Counted from the stretch's first letter, positions 1 to 6,137 are shown. The stretch is 6,137 nucleotides of DNA from CAZEJK01 sp964512045 (GCA_964512045.1 CAZEJK010000296.1:1-6137); one strand, 5' to 3'. Notes: generated by a model from the sequence alone, not told the origin. Numbers and translations: made by a program.

Positions 1-2
1 GT

Positions 3-1028
3 GGACCGCAGCGTCGACCAGCTGAAGCCGGGTCTCCGGGCCACGGCACAGGTGCCGAGCCGGTGGTCGCCAACGAGATGCACGCGGAGCTGGAGCGGCT
101 CCTGCCCAGCATCGATGCGAGCGTGGATGCCTCGGTCACTGTCGACGACACCACCGCGCGTCGCCTTGCAGCGCTGGGCTATGTCGGAGCGGCAGGGAAC
201 GCCCGAGGACCGATCGAGGAGCGGCTCCGGACCGATGGCGACCCGCCGCAGGATCACGCCGGCGAGGTCAGCGCGTACAGCCAGGCCAGGGCTCATCTGT
301 TCGCCAACCGTCCCGTCGAGGCGCGTGAGCTGATCGGGGACCTGCTGCGCAGCGATCCTGACAACCCCGAGTATCTCGAGCTGCAGGCGAACGCCGGCCT
401 GGCCCTGGGCGAGACCGCAGCAGCGCTCGAGATCCTCCGCCGGCTCAGCGACCCGGACGCAGGGCACAGCGCCCCCGAGCGGATGGGCTCGGCGCTCGCA
501 GACCTCCTGCTCCGCCAGGGTCAGCTCGAGGAGGCGTATCAGGCACTCGAGCGCGCCCAGGCGATCCGCGCCACGGCCGGCGGCCAGTACCGGCTCGCCA
601 AGCTTCATGAGCTGCGAGGAGACTCAGCCGAGCAGCAGCAGGCGCTCCTTCGCGCCATCGAGCTCGAGGCGGACCACGCTCCAGCGCTCACCGACCTCGG
701 CATCTGGTACGCGCAGCGCGATCGAGCCGCCGAGGCCGAGAAGCAGTTCCGGCACGCGATGACCTCGAACCCGTACCACCCGCGCGTCTGCTACAACCTC
801 GCCGTCTTCCTCGTCGACCAGCAGCGGCCGACCGAGGCGCTCACTGTGCTCGAGCGGGCGGTGGAGCTCGATCCGCACTACGTCCAGGCCCACGCTGCGC
901 TGGTGGAGCTTGCGGTGCTGACTGGCGACCTCGAGACAGCGGAGGACGCCTGCCGTGCCCTCGAGGAGCTCGTTCCGAACAGCCCGGCGGCGCGCGACGC
1001 ACGCACCATCCTGGAAGGGCTCTCATGA
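3..1028 (+). CDS. TPR-repeat protein, 5'-truncated; probable C-terminal part of a sulfatase-TPR fusion
   Basis: The reading frame is open to the left edge, so the start lies outside; 341 residues are visible (numbered from base 3). A GTG at 63 could serve as a start but has no convincing ribosome site, and the protein reads as a tail. Around residues 50-62 an 'ARRLAALGYVG' motif precedes a proline-rich linker. From memory, this 'L..LGYV' motif followed by a linker and TPRs is typical of the junction in bacterial sulfatase-TPR fusions, so the missing N-terminus is probably a sulfatase or alkaline-phosphatase-like domain (inference). From about residue 88 to 330 there are roughly seven 34-residue TPR units. 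The clearest are APALTDLGIWYAQRD..AEAEKQFRHAM, YNLAVFLVDQQRPTEALTVLERAVELDP and a last one ending EELVPNS. TPRs bind protein partners. The stop overlaps the next gene's ATG (ATGA), which implies one operon. The first 60 bases have odd codon use in this frame (see findings). TPR assignment is strong; the sulfatase link is moderate. Confidence 0.8.
   Translation, partial: GPQRRPAEAGSPGHGTGAEPVVANEMHAELERLLPSIDASVDASVTVDDTTARRLAALGYVGAAGNARGPIEERLRTDGDPPQDHAGEVSAYSQARAHLFANRPVEARELIGDLLRSDPDNPEYLELQANAGLALGETAAALEILRRLSDPDAGHSAPERMGSALADLLLRQGQLEEAYQALERAQAIRATAGGQYRLAKLHELRGDSAEQQQALLRAIELEADHAPALTDLGIWYAQRDRAAEAEKQFRHAMTSNPYHPRVCYNLAVFLVDQQRPTEALTVLERAVELDPHYVQAHAALVELAVLTGDLETAEDACRALEELVPNSPAARDARTILEGLS
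1013..1019 (+). promoter_or_regulatory. Ribosome binding site for the parvulin lipoprotein gene
   Basis: GGAAGGG lies five bases before the ATG at 1025, inside the last codons of the TPR gene. It supports this start and, with the ATGA overlap, implies translational coupling between the two genes. Confidence 0.6.
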
Positions 1029-2713
1029 AGTACGCCTTCGCGGTGATCAGTACAGCACTCGTGGTGGTGGCTTTGAGCTGTAACCCGAGCCATGAGCCAG
1101 GGGACACCGTCATCGCCACGGACCGGCTCGGACCGATTACGGCCTCGGAAGTCGACCGTTTCGTGCTGAATGACCCCACGGCGCGCCAGCTGTACACGGG
1201 CCTTCCGGCTGACGAACGCACCACGGCCATCGTCCGCCGGCTGGCCGTCCGCCGTCTCCTTCTGGATCAGGCTCGCCAGCTCGAAGACGACGCGGAGCTC
1301 GAGAAGATAACGCGACGCGTTCGGCGTGAGGCGTACTCCCGCCACTACATCGCCTCGCTCGAGGACACCGCCGAGCCCTTGACCGACGACACCCTCCGTG
1401 AGCACTACGAGACCCATCGCGAGCAGTTCGATCGGCCCGAGCGGCGCAGCGTGCTCCACATCTACCAGAGGTTTCCGGCCGACGGGGAGCGGCAGCGCGT
1501 CCTCGAACGGATGGACGCTCTGCGTGAGCGGGTCCAGCGGGGTGAGAGCTTCGCTCTCCTCGCGCGCGAGCACTCCGAGTCTGAGACCCGCCACCAGGAC
1601 GGCCGTCTTGGCTACGTCGCCCGCGGCTCGATCAGTCCGGCGTTCGACGAGATCGTCTTCAGCCTCGCCAAGAACCGGCCCAGCGAGGTGGTCACGACCG
1701 CCGACGGCGCCCATATGTTCCTGGTGGAGAGCGTTCTCGAAGCCAACACACTCTCGTTCGCTCAGGCCCGGCCGGTGATCGCCAACGAGCTCAATCGCGA
1801 GCGCCAGCATCGGCAGCTGGCCGACGTCGCCGCCGGGCTACCGTCGCCCGCACCGCGCCACGAGCTCAGCCCCTCGGAGCTCGTGGCCGCGCTCGGCGAC
1901 GCGAGCCCCGAGGCGGTGCTGCTCCGTCTCGGCTCGTTCGAGCTCCGGCTGGACGACCTCGTCGAGGAGGTCTCGCACCGCCGGCGCGAGCTGGGGCCGC
2001 GGGCGACCGAGGACCTTCCGGTCCGCGTCTACGAGGAGATCCGAGACCGTGAGATCATCTACCAGCACGTCCTGAGCACCGGGTTACCGGACATCGATGC
2101 AAGCGACCTCTCCACCGAGCGCGACCGGCAGGTCGTCGAGCATCTGCTGGCCCGCAACATGGCCGAGATGGTCTCCGAGCAGCCCGAGCGGGTCCGTCGC
2201 TTCTGGGAGAGCAACAGAATGCGGTTCACGACGCCGCTCAGGCTCCAGCTGACCTCACTCGAGGTCCCGCTGGGGGAGAGCCCGACCGACCGTATGACCC
2301 GCCTCGAGGCCGCTCGCGCGAAGCTCGATGCGGGGTCCACCACCGTTGAGCACCTGGCCTCCGAGCTGGGTGGCGCCCACCGATCGACGTCACTCGCACC
2401 GCTCGCCCAGCTGCTCGCGCACGACCCCCGGGCGCTGCAGCTGGTCGCTCCGCTCCAGCCGGGCGAGCACACGCCACCGTTTCGCCGCGGCAACGTGCTG
2501 GTCGTCCTGCGAGTGGATGTCCGCAGCGAGCCGTCCCCGTTACCGCTCAGCGAGGTTCGTGAGCAGGTGGAGCGCGAGTATCTCAGCAGCCACTCCGCCG
2601 AGATCTACGAGGAGTACACCGACGACCTCCTCGACGCAGCGGGCTTCACGCTGTACAGCGAGCGCCTCGAAACGATCACTCTGGTGGGAGCCCCGAGCCA
2701 GCCGTCTGAGTGA
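1025..2713 (+). CDS. Parvulin-type peptidyl-prolyl cis-trans isomerase, predicted lipoprotein (SurA/PrsA-like)
   Basis: This 562-residue protein is predicted to be an exported foldase acting on secreted or outer-membrane proteins. Residues 1-19 form a short signal with Lys2, a hydrophobic run and a lipobox-like VALSC, with Cys19 as the predicted lipidation site; the lipobox is acceptable but not classical. Residues about 30-137 are helical and resemble the SurA_N/PrsA chaperone region. Residues about 139-237 are a rotamase domain: LHI with His145, ESFALLAREHSES, DGRLGYV (192-198), SPAFDEIVFSL (204-214) and GAHMFLVESV with His230. These match the order of E. coli parvulin motifs, including both histidines. 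Residues about 300-500 look like a second, heavily degenerate parvulin unit (RLQLTSLEV; PGEHTPPFRRGNVLVVL) without the glycine motif or histidines. A charged helical tail follows. The start is supported by a good ribosome site and the ATGA overlap with the TPR gene. The 3' end overlaps the convergent paralogue. Family assignment is firm; catalytic activity and substrates are inferred. Confidence 0.9.
   Translation: MKYAFAVISTALVVVALSCNPSHEPGDTVIATDRLGPITASEVDRFVLNDPTARQLYTGLPADERTTAIVRRLAVRRLLLDQARQLEDDAELEKITRRVRREAYSRHYIASLEDTAEPLTDDTLREHYETHREQFDRPERRSVLHIYQRFPADGERQRVLERMDALRERVQRGESFALLAREHSESETRHQDGRLGYVARGSISPAFDEIVFSLAKNRPSEVVTTADGAHMFLVESVLEANTLSFAQARPVIANELNRERQHRQLADVAAGLPSPAPRHELSPSELVAALGDASPEAVLLRLGSFELRLDDLVEEVSHRRRELGPRATEDLPVRVYEEIRDREIIYQHVLSTGLPDIDASDLSTERDRQVVEHLLARNMAEMVSEQPERVRRFWESNRMRFTTPLRLQLTSLEVPLGESPTDRMTRLEAARAKLDAGSTTVEHLASELGGAHRSTSLAPLAQLLAHDPRALQLVAPLQPGEHTPPFRRGNVLVVLRVDVRSEPSPLPLSEVREQVEREYLSSHSAEIYEEYTDDLLDAAGFTLYSERLETITLVGAPSQPSE
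2676..2713. other. 38-bp convergent 3' overlap of the two parvulin genes
   Basis: The + strand gene stops with TGA at 2711-2713. The - strand gene stops with TGA read from 2678 to 2676. The last 12 to 13 codons of each are therefore antisense to the other. No intergenic terminator is possible here, so the transcripts must overlap at least over this stretch unless termination occurs inside coding sequence. Confidence 0.85.
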
Positions 2714-4334
2714 GCTCGATCTCGAGCTGATCGAGCAACCGTGCTGCACGCTCCTCCCGTAGCACCGCAGCCCGTTGCGCGCGGAGCCGCCGCCTGACGA
2801 CCTCTCGCGCTTCTTCGAAGCTCAGCGGTCGCCTCGCCTCTCTTTCGCGCAGCTCGACGAGCCAGAGCGCACCGGCGTCCCGGACCACCTTCGACTGGCC
2901 GCCGACCTCGAGCCGCTCCACCGCCCGGTAGAGATCAAAGCCCAGGCCGGCGAGCGCCCGGTCCGAAACCCAGCCCACGTCGCCGCCGTGCTCCGCGGAC
3001 GGATGCTGTGACCAGCGGCGTGCAGCCTCGGCGAACGTCACTTCGCCGCTCTGTAGACCATAACGGATCTCCTCGGCGTGCCGGTACGCAGCTCGCAGGT
3101 CCTCGCCTTCGGAAATCCGAATCACGGCCAGGTGATGGTGCGGGGGGCGGATCAGCGTCTCTGCATTGGCACTGTAGTACCTTTCGATGTCCTCATTCGT
3201 CGGCTCACTCAGCTCCTGCTGAACCTGCCGGCCGAGCGCCTCCTTGGCGACGACGCGCCGCCGGGTCCAGTCCAGCCGGGCTCGAAGCGCATCGTTCCAC
3301 AGCCCCTGCAGCTTCGCCTCCCGCTCCATCGCTGCTCGCATGAGGTACCGCTCAGTAAGGCGCGAGATCTCCTCGCGAGAAACCTCGGACAACCCCGCAT
3401 CAGAGCCGCTCTGACGGAGCAGCTCGCGGACAACGCCCACGCTCAGGGACTGCCCCAGGAAGCCCACGGCCACCACGTCATCGCGAGCGTCCACCTGGCG
3501 GATCAGCTCCCACTCGACCTGTGGCGTCACGGAGGAACGAAGCCGATCCTCGAGGTCGTTCCACCACGCCTCGAACGCCTCCCGCGCCACCGCACGCCGG
3601 GCCGCAGCGCGGATCTCCTCATCGGGCCTGGCGACGGCGGGAACGATCCTCTCGCAGTAGAGGATCGTCAGCCCCTCCGGCTCCTCGAGAATCGGGCTGA
3701 CCTCCCCGGGCTCGAGGGCGGTCGCTGCCGCGTTCGCCGACGGCCGAAGCTGACCTGCGCGCACGTTGCCGATGAGCCCACCACGAAGACGCGTCTGGGA
3801 GTCGGAGGCCTCACGGGCGAGCTCGGCAAACTCCTCACCCGCCAGCGCGCGACGCCGCAGCGCCTCCATCTCGCTCCAGACAGCATCGCGCTCGGCCTCG
3901 GATGCCTCGGGAGGAAAGCGCCTGAACAGGTTGCGCAGCCGCCACCGCTTCGGTTTCTCAGCCCGTCTCTTGAGCTCGTGGTACCTCTCGTCAACCGCGG
4001 CATCGGTGACCTCGATGGCCTCCCTGCCCCACTCACGCAGGGCCGTGCGCAGCACGTCGGCCTCGGCTCGTGCCAGCTGGATCTGAAGCCGTGGCTCGTG
4101 ATCCATGGCGAGACGCTCAGCCTCCTCGGCCAGCACGCGGGTCAGCACCAGCTCGCGGATCTGAGCCGCAACCGTCTTTGGCGCATCATCGCCGCGGAGC
4201 TCGACCCAGCTTTCCAGCTCCGACGCGGTCACCACCTGGCGGTACGAGGCGATCTCATGCGCGCTCGTCTCTGCGCCGCTCACGACCAGCAGCATACCAA
4301 CACAGCAGACAACCCATCGAACCCGTCGGCTCAT
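2676..4334 (-). CDS. SurA-like periplasmic foldase with two parvulin domains
   Basis: This 552-residue protein starts with a clear Sec signal: SRR, a hydrophobic core (VVCCVGMLLVVSG) and a likely signal-peptidase I cut after ETSA (residue 25). The expected site is therefore the periplasm rather than a lipid anchor. Residues 30-130 are a helical SurA_N-like region. Residues about 132-230 form a first parvulin domain. Its FAELAREASDSQTR block aligns with the + strand paralogue, but the first active-site histidine is Asn135, the glycine motif reads GGLIGN, and the second histidine position reads GLTILY, so it is probably inactive. Residues about 397-497 form a second parvulin domain with His401, VTFAEAARRWSQHPSAEHGGDVGWV (loop at 449-456) and LWLVEL. 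The terminal histidine there is also lost. Two parvulin domains with a long helical N-region is the SurA plan. No strong Shine-Dalgarno is visible before the ATG at 4334, but the signal peptide supports that start. It lies 132 bp downstream of the SMUG1 gene on the same strand; whether they are co-transcribed is unclear. Confidence 0.87.
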   Translation of the reverse strand: MSRRVRWVVCCVGMLLVVSGAETSAHEIASYRQVVTASELESWVELRGDDAPKTVAAQIRELVLTRVLAEEAERLAMDHEPRLQIQLARAEADVLRTALREWGREAIEVTDAAVDERYHELKRRAEKPKRWRLRNLFRRFPPEASEAERDAVWSEMEALRRRALAGEEFAELAREASDSQTRLRGGLIGNVRAGQLRPSANAAATALEPGEVSPILEEPEGLTILYCERIVPAVARPDEEIRAAARRAVAREAFEAWWNDLEDRLRSSVTPQVEWELIRQVDARDDVVAVGFLGQSLSVGVVRELLRQSGSDAGLSEVSREEISRLTERYLMRAAMEREAKLQGLWNDALRARLDWTRRRVVAKEALGRQVQQELSEPTNEDIERYYSANAETLIRPPHHHLAVIRISEGEDLRAAYRHAEEIRYGLQSGEVTFAEAARRWSQHPSAEHGGDVGWVSDRALAGLGFDLYRAVERLEVGGQSKVVRDAGALWLVELREREARRPLSFEEAREVVRRRLRAQRAAVLREERAARLLDQLEIELTQTAGSGLPPE

Positions 4335-4466
4335 ACCGTTACGATACCAGGCCGCACACGGCGACGTCCCGCCTCCGCCGCATGCGAGCCGAGTGCTCTC
4401 CTCGGCAGCGCCGGCCGGCTCGTTCCTGTTCGTCTCTTCGCCTCAGCCAGTCGACTCATCGGCGGG
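4335..4466 (-). other. 132-bp intergenic region between SMUG1 and the SurA-like gene
   Basis: This is the largest non-coding gap in the window. It holds no ORF with coding character and no clear terminator (no hairpin followed by a T run). It contains a 10-bp GC palindrome at 4410-4419 and a GGCGGAGG stretch (- strand) too far from the ATG at 4334 to be its ribosome site. A TATCGT about eight bases before that ATG is only a weak -10 candidate, with no matching -35. The gap is long enough to hold a promoter for the SurA-like gene, but none can be called. Confidence 0.5.
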
Positions 4467-5198
4467 TCAGCGTGCTGGCAACGCGATCCCGAGCTGGGCG
4501 AGCTGTGATTCGGCGTGCTCGGCCCAGCCACGGTTCGCCAGCGGGCTCGCAGGGCTCGGATGGAGGATCCGGCCGATCTGAACGTCCAGCCCCTCCAGCG
4601 CCGCGTGTGCCCGCCCCTCTGCAAACGCGCCGATGCCGACAACCCAGTCCGGCGGCCCGAGCGCCTCCACAGTGGCGCGCAGCGCCCGATCGCAGGCGTC
4701 GAACAGCGGCTCCCGCTCCGCGGCCGGAAGCTTGTCGGGTGTCCGGTTCCGAGCCGAGGCCTCCATGAACACCAGAGGGCAGTAGTTGGCTACGAAGAAC
4801 CGTTCAAAGAACCGGTCCGGCGTTCCGAACCGCCGCCGCGCCCACCCCCACAGGCGCTCGCCACTGACCTCGGAGCGCGAGCACTCGAACCCCTCCACCG
4901 GTCGCTTCGGATGCTCGGCGTCCGGCTTGCCCACCGGCTCGTGGATACCGAGCCAGTCGCGCACGGCCGCCACCTCGCCGAACGGCACCCCGGTCTGGGC
5001 CATCCCCCACGGTCCGGGGTTCATTCCGATCAGCACGACGGGCTTGGCTGAGTCTCCGTAGCGCTCGACGTACGTCTTGTAGGGAGCCCAGGCGTAGCGC
5101 AACGGGTTGTACACCCGGTCGACGGGGGCTGTAAACGACAGCTGATCGACCGCTGCCGCGAGCTCACACGCGATCTGAAGCAGCGCTCGCGCACTCAT
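4467..5198 (-). CDS. smug1: SMUG1-type single-strand-selective uracil-DNA glycosylase
   Basis: This 243-residue protein belongs to the uracil-DNA glycosylase superfamily. The enzyme removes uracil and oxidised pyrimidines from DNA at the start of base excision repair; a Geobacter SMUG1 is also known to remove xanthine. The match to animal SMUG1 (as recalled) is strong along the whole chain: YNPLRYAWAPY (30-40); GMNPGPWGMAQTGVPFGEV (58-76), with Asn60 matching the catalytic Asn85 of human SMUG1 and Phe73 matching Phe98; VRDWLGI; EHPKRPV-G-EC--SEVSG (95-113); VANYCPL (136-142), with Asn138 at the uracil-recognition position; RNRTPDKLPA; and LHPSPASPLANRGW (212-225), with His213 at the catalytic histidine. 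All key residues are present, so activity is expected. It is slightly shorter than human SMUG1 (270). There is no signal peptide, so it is cytoplasmic. The ATG at 5198 has an AGAAGAAGG ribosome site six bases upstream, partly inside an inverted repeat. It follows the fibre gene by 54 bp on the same strand. Confidence 0.95.
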   Translation of the reverse strand: MSARALLQIACELAAAVDQLSFTAPVDRVYNPLRYAWAPYKTYVERYGDSAKPVVLIGMNPGPWGMAQTGVPFGEVAAVRDWLGIHEPVGKPDAEHPKRPVEGFECSRSEVSGERLWGWARRRFGTPDRFFERFFVANYCPLVFMEASARNRTPDKLPAAEREPLFDACDRALRATVEALGPPDWVVGIGAFAEGRAHAALEGLDVQIGRILHPSPASPLANRGWAEHAESQLAQLGIALPAR

Positions 5199-5199
5199 C

Positions 5200-5230
5200 T
5201 CGCGCCTTCTTCTATCGACCCGAGGCGCGA
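5200..5230 (-). repeat. 8-bp perfect inverted repeat over the SMUG1 translation start region
   Basis: TCGCGCCT at 5200-5207 and AGGCGCGA at 5223-5230 are exact reverse complements separated by 15 bases. In the - strand transcript the hairpin would end one base before the ATG and hide part of the Shine-Dalgarno. There is no T run after it, so a standard intrinsic terminator for the upstream fibre gene is unlikely. Its existence is certain; any role is inferred. Confidence 0.45.
5205..5213 (-). promoter_or_regulatory. Ribosome binding site of the SMUG1 gene
   Basis: Read on the - strand this is AGAAGAAGG, ending six bases before the ATG at 5198. It fixes the start of the glycosylase. Its last three bases (AGG) fall in one arm of the inverted repeat at 5200-5230. 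Confidence 0.6.
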
Positions 5231-5252
5231 CCTCCGAAGCTCCCGACGCACC

Positions 5253-6137
5253 CTACTCCCCGGCCAGCTCACCCACCAGGCGCTCGAGCTGATCGACCCG
5301 TTCCTGAAGTGCCTGATTGGCCTGCTGCAGCTCTTCCAGCTCCTCGCGCAGCTCGGAATCCGCAGCGGTCGACCTCGCGCCGCCTTCAGTCAGCGTCCCC
5401 GCAATCACCAGGTTCCCGAGCCGATCGACCCGGAGCACCTCGCCCCCGCGGAACAGGAGCTGAAACACCCCCGCCGGAGAGAGCACCTGCTGAGCACGAT
5501 CGCCGGGCCCCGAGATGATGAGCTGGCCATTATCGTTCTCCAGCAGCCAGTCCACGCGGGACGCGACATCCGACATCAGCATCCCGGCAGGGCCATTGTT
5601 CTCCAGGTGTAACAGGATCCGAGAGTCCTGAAAGGACGACGCTTCCTGAATGTGGACCTTCGCCGTCCCGTCACTGCGACGGACGTGCACGGTGGAGTCC
5701 GGGGAAAGGACTCCGACACCGACGTCGCTATCGTTGTCGATCACCAGTGAGTTGCTCACAGCGCCCGGTCGGATCCTGAACGGCAGCGTCGCGTCGTTGG
5801 TGGCGTCACGGACGAAGAAGCTCGTCTCGTTGCCAGCCACATCCCAGGTTTGCGGCGCGAAGCCGGACGAGCCATCCTGCTCGAGCCGAAGCGTCGGCGT
5901 GTCACCATCCACTGTATGGAGCTCCACGACCGGGTCTCCTGTGCCAAAGCCGACATTGCCTGAGCTCTCGACACGGAGCGCATTCTGCGGAGCACCTGCG
6001 TCGACTCGAAAGAGCAGCTTCCCGCCGGCGGTGATGTCTTCGAACGCCAGGAAAGAACCACCACCGTTCAGATTGCTGTTGGCAACAATCCTCCAGTCGT
6101 TCGCGGGAAAGCCCGCCGCCGTCGAGGTGTCCTCGAA
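5253..6137 (-). CDS. Fibre-like repetitive surface protein, C-terminal part (5' end outside the window)
   Basis: The frame is open to the right edge, so 294 C-terminal residues are visible. A GTG at 5927 is internal, because the repeat pattern continues upstream of it. Two beta-type repeats are evident. Unit 1 (residues 15-74) runs DWRIVANS..GGGSFLAFED..LLFRVDAGAPQNALRV..SGNVGFGT..P...LH. Unit 2 (98-151) runs TWDVAGNETSFFVRDAT..LPFRIRPGAVSNSLVI..DVGVG...P...VH. A third, decayed unit covers about 197-249 (DWLLENDNGQLII; LRVDRLGNLVIAGTL). 'VGxGTxxP...LHV' repeats are common in phage-tail-fibre-like and large secreted bacterial proteins. Residues about 258-294 form a coiled coil with leucines every seven residues (263, 270, 277, 284, 291). 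No S74 autoprotease domain, PEP-CTERM or LPXTG sorting signal follows; the protein ends at the coil (GELAGE, then TAG). The likely role is an extracellular oligomeric fibre or adhesin-like protein; there are no neighbouring phage genes to support a tail fibre. Function is not established. Confidence 0.75.
   Translation of the reverse strand, partial: FEDTSTAAGFPANDWRIVANSNLNGGGSFLAFEDITAGGKLLFRVDAGAPQNALRVESSGNVGFGTGDPVVELHTVDGDTPTLRLEQDGSSGFAPQTWDVAGNETSFFVRDATNDATLPFRIRPGAVSNSLVIDNDSDVGVGVLSPDSTVHVRRSDGTAKVHIQEASSFQDSRILLHLENNGPAGMLMSDVASRVDWLLENDNGQLIISGPGDRAQQVLSPAGVFQLLFRGGEVLRVDRLGNLVIAGTLTEGGARSTAADSELREELEELQQANQALQERVDQLERLVGELAGE

Noticed and set aside
878..1810. A 310-codon - strand open frame opposite the TPR and lipoprotein genes.
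   Set aside because: It spans the junction of two well-supported + strand genes and its translation has no recognisable domain. It is a GC-rich shadow frame.
2713..2728. AGCTCG-ATCT-CGAGCT hairpin directly after the + strand parvulin stop, considered as a shared bidirectional terminator.
   Set aside because: The stem is only 6 bp with a 4-base loop and no T run on either side. It arises from Leu-Glu-Ile-Glu-Leu codons of the - strand gene, so it is most likely a codon by-product.
4335..4350. TATCGT close to the SurA-like start as a -10 box for a leaderless transcript.
   Set aside because: It is a weak match with no -35 element at a suitable distance; GC-rich genomes give many such hits.
4410..4419. 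GCCGGCCGGC palindrome between SMUG1 and the SurA-like gene as an operator or terminator.
   Set aside because: It has no loop, no T run and no second copy in the window. A 10-bp all-GC palindrome is unremarkable at this base composition.
3078..4508. A 476-codon + strand open frame lying opposite the SurA-like gene.
   Set aside because: It is antisense to a gene with a signal peptide and recognisable parvulin domains. Its translation shows no family features, and long antisense frames are expected in GC-rich DNA.
5253..6137. Prophage tail-fibre interpretation of the repetitive protein.
   Set aside because: No phage structural, lysis, integrase or chaperone genes are nearby and the S74 autoprotease domain is absent. 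A secreted host surface protein fits equally well or better.

Overview
The window is a GC-rich (about two-thirds G+C by eye), gene-dense bacterial stretch with five protein genes, two of them cut by the window edges. A lipoprotein signal, a Sec signal peptide, two SurA/PrsA-like foldases and a C-terminal TPR region of the kind fused to sulfatases suggest a Gram-negative organism with an outer membrane. A deltaproteobacterial, myxococcal or related lineage is the best guess, but no marker gene fixes the phylum. No rRNA, tRNA, CRISPR array, insertion sequence or integrase is visible.

Layout. On the + strand (1-2713) there is the 3' part of a TPR protein, probably the tail of a sulfatase-TPR fusion. 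It is translationally coupled by an ATGA overlap to a parvulin-type peptidyl-prolyl isomerase lipoprotein. On the - strand (6137-2676, reading right to left) there is the C-terminal part of a repetitive fibre-like surface protein ending in a leucine-zipper coiled coil. A bacterial SMUG1-type uracil-DNA glycosylase follows, and then a second, secreted SurA-like protein with two parvulin domains. The two parvulin genes are convergent and their 3' ends overlap by 38 bp.

How the genes may work together. The two foldase-like proteins share architecture and several local motifs, so they look like paralogues placed tail to tail. Each keeps a different parvulin domain in better shape: the first domain in the + strand lipoprotein, the second in the - strand protein. 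With the TPR/sulfatase tail and the fibre protein they suggest an envelope or secretion theme. The SMUG1 gene is a DNA-repair gene sitting among these envelope genes with no evident functional link.

Nothing here is clearly a new multi-gene system. The points most worth checking are the paired foldases, the strongly conserved SMUG1, a possible frameshift in the first 60 bases, the GCN4-like zipper at the end of the fibre protein, and an inverted repeat over the SMUG1 ribosome binding site.
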